A DNA stretch of 20,960 nt from SVQP01 sp045650025 (GTDB taxonomy: Bacteria; Bacillota; Clostridia; Oscillospirales; CAG-272), in contig JAZRQR010000212.1 in assembly GCA_045650025.1 (NCBI GenBank), positions 1 through 20,960 on the forward strand. The letters run 5' to 3'. Numbering within the stretch: position 1 is the stretch's first letter; the number at the start of each line of letters is the position of its first letter. Positions 1-7,929 of this stretch are shown piece by piece. The translations under genes and the position numbers were made by a program. Under the pieces are notes generated by a model, which was not told the DNA's origin, made no database searches, and saw only the letters and a list, made by a program, of their open reading frames with translations.

Positions 1-2376
1 TTTGCCAGACTTAGCGAAAGCTGCGGCGCGGGTGCGTGTCGGGTGCGGCGGGGCGGCAAGGTTCATCAGGTCGCGGCTTCCGACGTTGTGGTGGGTGACG
101 TGGTGCTGCTGCAGGCGGGGGAGATGGTCCCTGCGGACGGCAGAATGCTGACGGGTAGTCTGCGCGTGGATCAATCCAGCATGACGGGCGAGAGCGCACC
201 CGTGCAAAAAAGCCCGGGTGGTGGCGAGCGCACGCCCGAGAACGGCGCGTTTGCCTTTGGCGGCTGCACCGTGCTGCAGGGTGAGGGTGAAATTTTGATT
301 GAGGCGGTGGGCGACGCTACGTTTTTGGGTGGCATTTCCACCGAGGTGCAAAGCGAGGTGCGCGACAGCCCGCTGAAAGTACGCCTTGGCAAGCTGGCAG
401 GGCAGATCTCGCGCCTGGGGTACACGGCGGCGGTGCTGGTGGCGGTGGTGTACCTATTAAACGCCTTTGTGCTGGACGCAGGCTTTGACGGAGAGATCAT
501 TTTGGCGCGCTTGCGCGACTGGCAATTTGTGCTGGAGCATCTGTTTCGCGCGCTGACCATTGGCTTGAGCGTGGTTGTGATGGCCGTCCCCGAAGGGCTT
601 CCGATGATGATTGCGGTGGTGCTTTCCGCCAACGTGCGGCGCATGGTGCGCGATCACGTGCTGGTGCGAAAGCCCGCGGGCATTGAAGCCGCGGGCAGCA
701 TGAATATTCTGTTTACCGATAAGACCGGCACGCTGACGCACGGCAAAATGCATGCCGGAGAGCTGGTGCTGGGTACGGGCGAGCGCGTGCGCTTGCCTAT
801 GAGCGGTCACGGTGCGCTGTGCCAAGCCTACCGCCGCGCGTGCCTGGATAATACCTCGGCATCGGGAGAGCGCGACGTGGGCAGCGGACGCGTGCGCGCG
901 GTGGGCGGCAACGCAACCGACCGCGCACTCTTTGAAAGCGCGCTGGAGAGTGCCAAGACCTCGCCGCCCGAAGCAACCGGGGCAGCATGGCGTTTGCCCT
1001 TTGAAAGCGAGCGCAAGTATGCGGCAGCCATGGTGGGCGGCATTGTGCAGATCAAGGGCGCGCCCGAGCGCATTTTGCCCTTTGTGCGCCACGTGCTGGA
1101 CGCGCAGGGCAGGGAGGTGCGTGCCGATGCGACTTTGCTGCGCGCCTTGGCGCAAAAGCCGGCAGCCGAGGGCAAGCGCGTCATTGCCTTGGCGTATAGC
1201 CGCGAGGGCGGCACGCGGCAGGGGTACGAATCTGGCGCGTTTGGGGCGCTGGTGCTGATCGGCTTTGCCATCTTGGAGGACGGCTTGCGCGCCGAAGCGC
1301 CGCGTGCGGTGGCGGACTTGCGCGGTGCGGGGGTGCAGGTGGTCATGATCACGGGCGACGGCAAGCAGACTGCCGAGCGCATTGCACGCGGCTGCGGCAT
1401 TCTGGGCGGCGGCGTGGATACCGTGCTGGACGGAAGTGAGCTTGCCGCCATGTCTGACGCGCAGGTCAGGGCACTCTTGCCGCGCATTGGCGTGGTGGCG
1501 CGTGCGCTGCCCTCGGATAAAAGCCGTCTGGTGCGTCTTGCGCAGGAGCTGGAGCTGGTGGTGGGCATGACGGGGGACGGCATCAACGATGCACCCGCCC
1601 TGCGCACCTCGGACGTGGGCTTTGCTATGGGGGATGGCACGCAGGTGGCACGCGAGGCTGGGGATATTATCCTGCTTGATAACAACCTTGCCTCGGTGGT
1701 CAACGCCGTGCTGTACGGGCGCACCGTGTTCAAAAGCATCCGCAAATTCATCGTGCTGCAGCTGACCATGAATTTCTGTGCGGTGGGCGTTTCCATGATC
1801 GGTCCTTTTTTGGGCTTTGACGCCCCCGTGACCGTGGTGCAGATGCTTTGGATCAACATGATCATGGATACGCTGGGAGGTCTTGCCTTTGCGGGCGAAG
1901 CCCCCAAGGCGTTTTACTTAAAGGAAGCCCCCAAGCGGCGCGACGAGCCGATCCTCAACGGCTACATGGTCTTTCAGATACTGTGGCAGGGAATTGCCAC
2001 GGTGGGCGTGTGCCTTTGCATGCTGGTCGTGCCCGCCATCACCGCGCGATTCCGCGCGGCGCCCGACGATCTCTATGTGCTCACCGCGTTTTTTGTGCTG
2101 TTCATCTTCATGTCGGTATGCAATTGCTTTGGCGCGCGCACCGATCGGCTGCGGCTGTTCTCGGGCATTGGCAAAAATCCCGGGTTTATCGGCATCATGC
2201 TGGCGGTCACGGTCATTCAGATCGCGTTTGTGTATCTGGGCGGCAGCGTACTGCGCACCGCACCCCTGACCCCCGCCGAGCTGGGCTTTACCTTCTCGCT
2301 CGCCTTGCTCGCCGTACCCACCGAGCTTTTGCGCAAGATATTGTGGCGGCTGTGTGGCAAAAAGAGCGGGTATTGA
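1..2376 (+). CDS. Ca2+-type (P-II) P-type ATPase, 5'-truncated by window edge
   Basis: This membrane pump couples ATP hydrolysis to cation export, most likely Ca2+ by resemblance to the PMCA/SERCA class. The frame is open to base 1, so the true start lies outside the window; the GTG at 43 is only the first internal start-like codon. In the 791 residues present I see the actuator TGES loop (62-65), TM3 (~138-158), TM4 with PEGLP (197-201), the phosphorylated Asp in DKTGTLT (D240), KGAPE (352-356) and TGDG (451-454) of the nucleotide domain, and the hinge TGDGINDAP (524-532). TM5-TM10 span ~583-785, including LWINMIMDTLG in TM6. The N-terminal cytosolic part and TM1-TM2 are missing only because of the window edge. 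All catalytic motifs are intact. It converges on spoIIE. The ion is inferred; the P-II class is secure. Confidence 0.93.
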   Translation, partial: FARLSESCGAGACRVRRGGKVHQVAASDVVVGDVVLLQAGEMVPADGRMLTGSLRVDQSSMTGESAPVQKSPGGGERTPENGAFAFGGCTVLQGEGEILIEAVGDATFLGGISTEVQSEVRDSPLKVRLGKLAGQISRLGYTAAVLVAVVYLLNAFVLDAGFDGEIILARLRDWQFVLEHLFRALTIGLSVVVMAVPEGLPMMIAVVLSANVRRMVRDHVLVRKPAGIEAAGSMNILFTDKTGTLTHGKMHAGELVLGTGERVRLPMSGHGALCQAYRRACLDNTSASGERDVGSGRVRAVGGNATDRALFESALESAKTSPPEATGAAWRLPFESERKYAAAMVGGIVQIKGAPERILPFVRHVLDAQGREVRADATLLRALAQKPAAEGKRVIALAYSREGGTRQGYESGAFGALVLIGFAILEDGLRAEAPRAVADLRGAGVQVVMITGDGKQTAERIARGCGILGGGVDTVLDGSELAAMSDAQVRALLPRIGVVARALPSDKSRLVRLAQELELVVGMTGDGINDAPALRTSDVGFAMGDGTQVAREAGDIILLDNNLASVVNAVLYGRTVFKSIRKFIVLQLTMNFCAVGVSMIGPFLGFDAPVTVVQMLWINMIMDTLGGLAFAGEAPKAFYLKEAPKRRDEPILNGYMVFQILWQGIATVGVCLCMLVVPAITARFRAAPDDLYVLTAFFVLFIFMSVCNCFGARTDRLRLFSGIGKNPGFIGIMLAVTVIQIAFVYLGGSVLRTAPLTPAELGFTFSLALLAVPTELLRKILWRLCGKKSGY

Positions 2377-2445
2377 AATCGTGAATCATGGAAATGAAAG
2401 GCGCAAGGCACGTCCGTTTTTGCTTCCGTTCGCGCGTCCGATTTT

Positions 2446-2468
2446 GGGGGGCATTCGTGAATGCCCCC
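2446..2468. repeat. Short GC-rich inverted repeat between convergent genes
   Basis: A near-perfect palindrome has arms GGGGGCATT/AATGCCCCC around a CGTG loop. It sits 69 bases past the ATPase stop and 23 bases past the spoIIE stop. Neither strand has a T-run after the stem, so it is not a canonical intrinsic terminator. It could still end transcription of both convergent genes or be a REP-like intergenic element. Confidence 0.6.
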
Positions 2469-2491
2469 TACGAGGGTGTTTTACCGGTTCG

Positions 2492-4999
2492 CTATGCGCT
2501 CAGCTGCTCGACGCGCATGACGGCAACCGACATGTCGTCCTGGCTGCCCGATTCGCGGGCGTGCAGCAGGATGGTCTCCTTTAAGACGGCAGGATCCTTC
2601 CAAGGGGTACCGGAGAGCAGCGAGATCAGCCAGGGGCAATCCTCGTTGCCGCCCGTGATGCCGTCGCTGACCATGACGATGATGTCCTCGGGAGTCAGCT
2701 CAAAGGGAATGATCTGCGCCTGCACCGCGTGCATGATGCCAATGGGCGGCGTGTGTGCCTTGATTTTGAGTAGCTGCTTGCCGCGCAGCACAAAGGCGGG
2801 GACGGCACCACTCTTGATAAAGTGCGCTGTACCCGTGAGCAGGTCAATGCGCACCATGTCCACGCCCACCGAGCATTCCGCCTCGGGCGCATCCGAGTGT
2901 GCGCGCAGGTAGTTGTTGAGCATGCGCAGCGAGATTTCGGGGCTGTTGCCGGCGTACAGCATTTTTTCAAGGAACACGGTGCAGATCTCGGCGGAAAAGG
3001 CTGCCTGCCGTCCGCTGCCCATGCCGTCGGAGAGGATGCCGTAAAAATACGAGTGCTTGCCCGCAAAGCAGCAAAGCGCATCGCCTGCGGGGGCGGTGGG
3101 ATCAAGCGTGCGCTCGGCGGGCGCGGGAATGACGCCTGTGTCGTAGGTCACGGTAAAGCGGTCGCGCGCACACAGCATCATGACCGTGCTGTCCTTGGAG
3201 ATCTCAAACACGGGATCTGCCAAGGGCGTGCCGCAAATGTTTTCCAAAGCCTCGCGCAAGGCGTCGGGCGTGGCGCGGCCCGTGCCAAATCCTACCCCGC
3301 GTGCGCAGATGCGCTTGGCGCGTACGCCGCTGACCACAATGCTGCCAAGGGCAATGCCTTGCTCGGTCAGGTAGCGGTAAATGCGCTCGCCCGTTTGCGC
3401 GTCGGTGCAAAATTCCTCGTTATTTTCGCGCAGGGCATCGGTCAAAAGGTCGGCAATGGCGGCGTAATCGGCGGCAAACACGTGCGATTTTTCGCTTTGC
3501 AGCAGCGCGGCGGTAGCATCGGCGCATTGCTCGTTGGCGCTTTGCACAATGCGGTCGGTGCGCGGACAAGCCGAAAGCAGCCGCTCGGGCAGGCAGGTGG
3601 CGTCTGCTCTGCCGCCAAGGTGCAAGGCGGAGGTCAGCTTGCCAATGCCCTCCAGCGTGGTGCTGTATTCCGAGCCCCAGCAGATCTCGCGGCGCGGACA
3701 ATCGCTGCATTGGCTCTCAAAGGCACAATCGCAAATGCGGCGCAGATCCAAAAGCGCAGGGCGACGCAGCTTGTCCGAAAGCTCGTAAAAGGTCTCGGAA
3801 AGCCCGGTGAACGCCTGCACCATGCACTCGGTGCGCTCGCAAGCCGAAAGATTGCGGTTTTCTCCCGTAACCAGCCGTGCAAAATCACTCTTGCCTGCAA
3901 AGTCGCAGTCCTCCGAGTCCACCTCTGCCGCATCGGCGGCGGGCAGCAGCCATTTGTCTGCCACAAACAGCAAAGCGCCTGCCGTCAGCACGCTGGGCAG
4001 GGCAGCTGCCATTTCCCAAAAGCCGCCCAGAAGTGCGCTCCAGCCGAGAGCCGCCGCAAGGGAGGCAAGCAGCGCAAGGCGATCCGAAATTTGCGCGCAA
4101 AGCGCCCAGAGCACCAGCCCTACGATGAATATAGGAGACGCGGCGGGGGAATACGCCACGCCGCAGCCAACCGCGCAAAGCATGGCAGCCACAAAGCCGC
4201 GGCGCTTGAGCGTCAGGTAGATCAGCAGCGCCGCCAGCACGGGCGAGAGCAGAATGCCAAGCAGGCTATAGGCGCGCGCGGCGTACACCGTGCCCATAGC
4301 AAGGGCGGTCAGCGCCACGTAGCCCGAAAGGCGATGCTGCTTTTCGGGGACAAAGAAGGGTACGACCAGCCAGATGCCCAAGGGAACGGCAAACAGCAAA
4401 AGCAGCGTGCCGAACAGATCGTAGTATTGAAATCCGCCAAGCGCAATGGCAAAGCCGCCTGCAATCAGCGCGGCAATAGCGCCTGTCATAATGCGCAGCA
4501 CGGGGGCTTCGCAAAAGAGCAGGGGCTTGTGCAGGTCGTGCTCGGGATCGGGCAGGGCTGTCTTGGTGCCGAAAAAGCCGCCGTCCTCGATCTGCAGCAG
4601 CGCCGCGCTGAGCTTATCGCCGGGCAGCGGTGGCAACGTGCGCAGATTGGCGCGTCCGCTGCCCACCAAAAGCATGACGGCGATACGCAGGATCAGCACG
4701 CCTAAGTAAGCGCAAAGATAACCCCACGGAGCTTGAGTAAAGGGGAGCGAAGCGCAAAGCCCCGTGAAAATAAAGGGAATGCCGCTGCTTGCCGCGCAAA
4801 GCAGGATAATGCCTGCGGGGTAAGTGCCGAAAAACGCACTCAATAGCCCCAGCAGCCAGGAAAACAGCATGATGCCGCCGCCGCGCACCACACAAAGCAT
4901 GACGCGCCGCCTGTGCGCCGCCGATGCGGTGTGCAGCCGCATTTTTGTTTTGCCGAAGGCTTGTCCCGTATCGGGCATACATTCGCTACGTTGTTGCAT
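2492..4999 (-). CDS. spoIIE: Stage II sporulation protein E (membrane PP2C phosphatase)
   Basis: SpoIIE sits at the polar septum and dephosphorylates the anti-anti-sigma factor SpoIIAA, releasing sigma-F in the forespore. The 835-residue product (B. subtilis SpoIIE is of similar length) has a positively charged N-terminus and a long stretch of about ten hydrophobic segments (~residues 35-330). A cytosolic linker with a cysteine cluster (CDCAFESQCSDC) follows, then a C-terminal PP2C domain. Metal-binding Asp motifs are DGMGSG (658-663) and SDGITGG (from D779), with QDDMSV near the C-terminus. I chose the ATG at 4999 because GGAGG lies 6-7 bases upstream; an upstream in-frame ATG at 5050 lacks an RBS and overlaps the promoter. 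It is monocistronic here, convergent with the P-type ATPase and divergent from the SLOG gene. Confidence 0.95.
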   Translation of the reverse strand: MQQRSECMPDTGQAFGKTKMRLHTASAAHRRRVMLCVVRGGGIMLFSWLLGLLSAFFGTYPAGIILLCAASSGIPFIFTGLCASLPFTQAPWGYLCAYLGVLILRIAVMLLVGSGRANLRTLPPLPGDKLSAALLQIEDGGFFGTKTALPDPEHDLHKPLLFCEAPVLRIMTGAIAALIAGGFAIALGGFQYYDLFGTLLLLFAVPLGIWLVVPFFVPEKQHRLSGYVALTALAMGTVYAARAYSLLGILLSPVLAALLIYLTLKRRGFVAAMLCAVGCGVAYSPAASPIFIVGLVLWALCAQISDRLALLASLAAALGWSALLGGFWEMAAALPSVLTAGALLFVADKWLLPAADAAEVDSEDCDFAGKSDFARLVTGENRNLSACERTECMVQAFTGLSETFYELSDKLRRPALLDLRRICDCAFESQCSDCPRREICWGSEYSTTLEGIGKLTSALHLGGRADATCLPERLLSACPRTDRIVQSANEQCADATAALLQSEKSHVFAADYAAIADLLTDALRENNEEFCTDAQTGERIYRYLTEQGIALGSIVVSGVRAKRICARGVGFGTGRATPDALREALENICGTPLADPVFEISKDSTVMMLCARDRFTVTYDTGVIPAPAERTLDPTAPAGDALCCFAGKHSYFYGILSDGMGSGRQAAFSAEICTVFLEKMLYAGNSPEISLRMLNNYLRAHSDAPEAECSVGVDMVRIDLLTGTAHFIKSGAVPAFVLRGKQLLKIKAHTPPIGIMHAVQAQIIPFELTPEDIIVMVSDGITGGNEDCPWLISLLSGTPWKDPAVLKETILLHARESGSQDDMSVAVMRVEQLSA

Positions 5000-5030
5000 A
5001 AAATACCTCCAAAGGATTGCTTTTTTCCAT

Positions 5031-5063
5031 ATTATACCCCAAAAGCGCATGCGTTTTTGTCAA
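5031..5063 (-). promoter_or_regulatory. spoIIE promoter with 21-bp spacer
   Basis: On the minus strand a perfect -35 TTGACA (5063-5058) and perfect -10 TATAAT (5036-5031) are separated by 21 bp, and the -10 ends 31 bases before the ATG. B. subtilis spoIIE and spoIIG also have sigma-A hexamers set 21-22 bp apart and need Spo0A~P. TTTGACAAAA overlaps the -35 and resembles a reverse-oriented 0A box. Hexamers and spacing are read directly; Spo0A control is inferred. Confidence 0.7.
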
Positions 5064-5148
5064 ACGGTCGGGCAGGTATTTTGTCGCGGTGGGTCGATGC
5101 GGCAGGGCTTTGGCGCAAGGGTGTGCAAAAGGCGCGCATTTTGTCGGG
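5055..5148. promoter_or_regulatory. Three 0A-box-like TTTTGTC motifs upstream of spoIIE
   Basis: TTTTGTCAAA (5055-5064), TTTTGTCGCG (5079-5088) and TTTTGTCGGG (5139-5148) share orientation and the first seven bases. The Spo0A-binding heptamer is TGTCGAA; the first copy matches 6/7 and overlaps the spoIIE -35, while the others match 5/7. They are plausible Spo0A sites but degenerate, and T-rich motifs can arise by chance. Confidence 0.4.
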
Positions 5149-5186
5149 AAAGCGCGGAAATTTGCGCACGATTTATGCAAAAAGGC

Positions 5187-5215
5187 TTTACAAAACAGAA
5201 CAAATGTGCTATAAT
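5187..5215 (+). promoter_or_regulatory. Extended -10 sigma-A promoter of the SLOG gene
   Basis: TTTACA (5187-5192), a 17-bp spacer and TATAAT (5210-5215) preceded by TGC form a near-consensus housekeeping promoter with an extended -10. The ATG at 5240 is 24 bases downstream with AGAGAGGTG as RBS. It probably also serves the next gene, which follows after 20 bases. Confidence 0.85.
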
Positions 5216-5239
5216 GAGTGTGAAAGAGAGGTGAACCCG

Positions 5240-5716
5240 ATGCAGAATAAGATCGCGTGCTTTACCGGGCACAGACAAATTGACCGCGCGCATATGCTGG
5301 CGCTGCCCGCATTGCTCAAGGCAGAGATTGCCAAGCAAGCTGAGGCGGGCGTGGTGCATTTCCGTGCAGGCGGCGCTATCGGGTTTGATACCTTGGCGGC
5401 GCTTTGCGTGCTGGAGCAAAAAAAGCTGTATCCGCAAATCAAGCTGGATCTGATCTTGCCCTGCCGCGATCAGGATGCCGCATTTGGCGAGGGAGATCGC
5501 CAGGCGTACCGCTTTGTGCTGGCGAGTGCGGATAGCGTCAGCTACGTCTTTGATCGGTATTGCGAGGGCTGCATGCTGGAGCGCGACCGCAGATTGGTGC
5601 AGGGAAGCGACGTTTGCATTGCCTTTTTGACCCGGAATAAGGGCGGCACGGCATATACTGCCGCGTATGCGCTTAAGAACGGACTGGAGTTTGTCAATTT
5701 GTTTGATCTGATGTAA
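5240..5716 (+). CDS. SLOG-domain (YpsA/DUF1273-like) protein
   Basis: This 158-residue cytosolic protein has the Rossmann-like SLOG fold signature: TGHRQID (9-15), GGAIGFDTLAA (44-54), CMLERDRRLV (111-120) and GGTAYTAAYA (135-144). SLOG proteins bind nucleotides or nucleotide-derived ligands, and the YpsA branch is common as a standalone gene in Firmicutes; a catalytic activity is not established for this type. I chose the ATG at 5240 because AGAGAGGTG precedes it and TGHR then falls at the expected N-terminal position, although the frame is open upstream to 4913. The gene has its own promoter and is followed 20 bases later by the glycosidase-like gene, so the two may be co-transcribed. Confidence 0.88.
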   Translation: MQNKIACFTGHRQIDRAHMLALPALLKAEIAKQAEAGVVHFRAGGAIGFDTLAALCVLEQKKLYPQIKLDLILPCRDQDAAFGEGDRQAYRFVLASADSVSYVFDRYCEGCMLERDRRLVQGSDVCIAFLTRNKGGTAYTAAYALKNGLEFVNLFDLM

Positions 5717-5736
5717 AAGCGAAAGGAAGAGCGCGT

Positions 5737-7614
5737 ATGAACACATCGACCTGGCAGCGTCCCAAAACCACCAAGGTGTATTTGCACCGCCCCTTATCCG
5801 AGCGGGTAGCTATTCTGTGCCCTGACTTCAAGCTTTTAAGCCTTTCTCTTCTGGATAACGGTGTCCACGTCGGACAGCCCGGTGTTGGATTGCTGTTTCT
5901 CCATGGGGAGCAGATGGTTGGCTTTGATTATAAGGACACACAGTATCGCGCGATCGAATACGGCTTGCCTATCTATGAGATCGTCGGTCGCGGAGAGGTG
6001 CTGACGCGCGTAGAAGCGTTCGCGGGCGAGGAGCGCAATCCCACCGTGTATTTTCGCGTCACACTGCAAAACTGTTCCGCAGAACGTGTGCAAAGCCGCA
6101 TTGGGCTGATGCCGCGCTCGGGGCAGGAAAAATATATGGTCAATCAACACCAAGAGGGCTATAGTCCCTACTGCCCCAACGAGAAGAATTGGTATATGCT
6201 CAAGCGCACCTGGAAGCAGCAAACCGAGCATGAGGCGGCAAGTGATATGGGGTACCTGACCGTTTGCACCGACGGCTTGCATGCGACTTGGGTGACCGAT
6301 TCTCCAAGCGGCCATAGCTTTGCCGCAGCCGATTATTTTGAGATCCGCTACAGCCTTGGCGCAGGGGAGTCCTTGTCCTTTACGGGGGCGATCCGCGCAG
6401 GGGAGCCTGTCGGAGCGTTTGATTATGCCCAAAAGCGAGCCGAGTGCGTTGCGTTCTGGGAGAGCGTGCAGGGCAAGATCCGCTATCTGCCCGACACGCG
6501 CGACGCGCGCTACCTTGGCATTTACCGCCACATGGTCATGCAGTGTACGCAAATGATGGCGCGTTACCAAGGGCAAGAGGGCATTACGGTGCGCCAGGGA
6601 GACGTGGCGCGCTTTGTCTGGCCCTATGAGGGCGCGCAGGTGCTGGTCAATCTGGAACGCGCGGGCATTATCGAGTATTCCGCGGGCGCTTACAGAGGGT
6701 ATTTTGACCGCTGGCTGGTGCGCACGGGGGATGACGCAGGCAAGATCGGCAGCAATGCGGGCTGGGAGAATTTTACGGGATCGGTGATCTGGGGACTTTC
6801 CGAGTACCTGCAAAAGACCGATGACCCCGAGGAGTTTGCGGGGTTCCTCCCGTATCTGATTCTCATGCGCGATTGGATCGAGCGCAGAAGGCAGGAGAGC
6901 CGCACCGAGGGCTATGCCGGCATTTTCCCTTGCGGAAAGGGAAGTGACTGGAGTGAGTGCGGTCAATTCTGGACGTTTACGGACAGTCATAACTGCATGG
7001 CGCTGGCATCTATGTGCAAGGCGCTGCAAAAGCATGGCTCCGAGGAGTATGCCGCCACCAAGGCAATGCTGGACGACTACAGCCGCGTCATTTTCCGGAT
7101 CCGCGATCAGCTGTTTTGCGGACATGAAAACGACGAGGCGTACATTCTGCCTCATATGCTGGGCATTCCCTTTGAGGATAGCGAAAATTACAGCTATTAT
7201 ACCGATGGAGCACCCTATCTGCTCTATACCGGCTTTATTGAGCCGGATAGCCCGATCAGGCACAAAATGGAAGCCTTTTTCCGCTGCCGCGGACAGTTTG
7301 AAAAGGGGCTGACCGGCCGCATGACCAGCTGCGCCAGCATGTGGGATGAGGCGTATTTCGGTGGGTATGGTGACGTGTGGTACACGATGCAGAGCGAGAC
7401 CTATTGGATCAAGGCATGGTGCGCTTGTGGAGAGCGGGATAAGGCGCTGGAAACCTTGGAGGCTTGCCTGACCTATGGCATGAGCCCGGAGTGCATCGCA
7501 GCCGAGCGGTATTGCTCCATCAATCCGTGGTATAACCCGTGGCAGCCTAACGGCAGCGGAAGCTCACGTGTCATTGAAATGATGCAGACGTATTTTGGAG
7601 TCAGACCTGTCTGA
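5737..7614 (+). CDS. Putative (alpha/alpha)6-barrel glycoside hydrolase-like protein
   Basis: The 625-residue protein has no signal peptide or membrane segment, so it is expected in the cytosol. The N-terminal ~230 residues are rich in beta-strand-like, aromatic segments, and the rest (~250-625) is helical with repeated Trp, Asp and Glu motifs such as WENFTGSVIWGL, GSDWSECGQFW, SYYTDGAPYLLY and WDEAYFGGYGD. This beta-sandwich plus helical-toroid layout is typical of six-hairpin glycosidases (glucoamylase and rhamnosidase-type clans) and would act on an imported oligosaccharide. I cannot assign the GH family or substrate. The ATG at 5737 has AAAGGAAGA upstream and lies 20 bases after the SLOG stop. 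No sugar transporter or regulator is adjacent, so the substrate cannot be guessed from context. Confidence 0.6.
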   Translation: MNTSTWQRPKTTKVYLHRPLSERVAILCPDFKLLSLSLLDNGVHVGQPGVGLLFLHGEQMVGFDYKDTQYRAIEYGLPIYEIVGRGEVLTRVEAFAGEERNPTVYFRVTLQNCSAERVQSRIGLMPRSGQEKYMVNQHQEGYSPYCPNEKNWYMLKRTWKQQTEHEAASDMGYLTVCTDGLHATWVTDSPSGHSFAAADYFEIRYSLGAGESLSFTGAIRAGEPVGAFDYAQKRAECVAFWESVQGKIRYLPDTRDARYLGIYRHMVMQCTQMMARYQGQEGITVRQGDVARFVWPYEGAQVLVNLERAGIIEYSAGAYRGYFDRWLVRTGDDAGKIGSNAGWENFTGSVIWGLSEYLQKTDDPEEFAGFLPYLILMRDWIERRRQESRTEGYAGIFPCGKGSDWSECGQFWTFTDSHNCMALASMCKALQKHGSEEYAATKAMLDDYSRVIFRIRDQLFCGHENDEAYILPHMLGIPFEDSENYSYYTDGAPYLLYTGFIEPDSPIRHKMEAFFRCRGQFEKGLTGRMTSCASMWDEAYFGGYGDVWYTMQSETYWIKAWCACGERDKALETLEACLTYGMSPECIAAERYCSINPWYNPWQPNGSGSSRVIEMMQTYFGVRPV

Positions 7615-7662
7615 GGGATTGTATGTATGACGCTTTGATGGGAAAAGGCAAAGAACTGTAAG

Positions 7663-7687
7663 GATTTTTGGTTTTCTCCCAAAAATC
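7663..7687 (+). terminator. Weak terminator-like hairpin after the glycosidase-like gene
   Basis: GATTTTTGG and CCAAAAATC form a perfect 9-bp stem with a 7-base loop about 50 bases after the stop. The tail (TATTGAC) has no real U-run and runs straight into the tRNA -35, so terminator activity is uncertain. Confidence 0.4.
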
Positions 7688-7689
7688 TA

Positions 7690-7718
7690 TTGACAAATAT
7701 TTATGACCGTGTTATAAT
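7690..7718 (+). promoter_or_regulatory. Consensus sigma-A promoter of tRNA-Pro
   Basis: A perfect TTGACA (7690-7695), a 17-bp AT-rich spacer and a perfect TATAAT (7713-7718) lie 14 bases before the first tRNA base, as expected for a strong stable-RNA promoter. Confidence 0.93.
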
Positions 7719-7732
7719 AATACGGTCAATTT

Positions 7733-7809
7733 CGGGGTGTGGCACAGTTTGGTAGTGCGCATGGTTCGGGTCCATGAGGTCGCAGGTTCGAATCCTGTCA
7801 CTCCGACCA
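7733..7809 (+). tRNA. tRNA-Pro (anticodon CGG)
   Basis: This is a full 77-base cloverleaf with encoded CCA. The acceptor stem is CGGGGTG/CACTCCG with one G-U pair, and the D arm is GCAC/GTGC. The anticodon stem CATGG/CCATG encloses loop TTCGGGT, giving anticodon CGG, and the T arm loop is TTCGAAT. It reads CCG proline codons. Its 3' end coincides with the change from GC-rich core genes to AT-rich accessory genes, and tRNA 3' ends are common integration sites. The gene itself appears intact. Confidence 0.96.
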
Positions 7810-7875
7810 AACCTTACTAATTCGAACGTTCGAAATTCCAAACGAATTGTGAACGGATTAGTAGGGTTTTTCTTT
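7807..7875 (+). terminator. tRNA-Pro terminator with long stem
   Basis: Starting at the encoded CCA, an about 16-bp stem (AAACCTTACTAATTCG paired with CGGATTAGTAGGGTTT, two G-U pairs) is followed by TTTTTCTTT. The loop contains a separate perfect 14-base palindrome, TTCGAACGTTCGAA (7821-7834). Confidence 0.8.
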
Positions 7876-7886
7876 CCATAAAAACA

Positions 7887-7926
7887 AAAAGGCGCGCAAC
7901 TCATAATGAGCTGTGTGCCTTTTTAT
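7887..7926. terminator. Second, bidirectional terminator hairpin
   Basis: AAAAAGGCGCGCAACTCAT pairs with ATGAGCTGTGTGCCTTTTT (a few G-U pairs). It ends in TTTTTATT on the plus strand and in TTTTTG on the minus strand, so it can stop transcripts from both sides. It insulates the tRNA from the minus-strand operon that ends at 8146. Confidence 0.75.
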
Positions 7927-7929
7927 TGT

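Noticed and set aside
2822..4705. 627-codon plus-strand open frame antisense to spoIIE
   Set aside because: It mirrors a GC-rich conserved gene; it has Ala/Gly/Arg-rich low-complexity composition and no RBS, and spoIIE on the other strand has clear motifs.
5836..7263. 475-codon minus-strand frame inside the glycosidase-like gene
   Set aside because: Shadow frame without RBS or recognisable domains; the plus-strand protein has coherent composition and a proper start.
7821..7834. LexA/SOS box at the TTCGAACGTTCGAA palindrome
   Set aside because: The Gram-positive SOS box needs four bases between GAAC and GTTC; here the half-sites abut.
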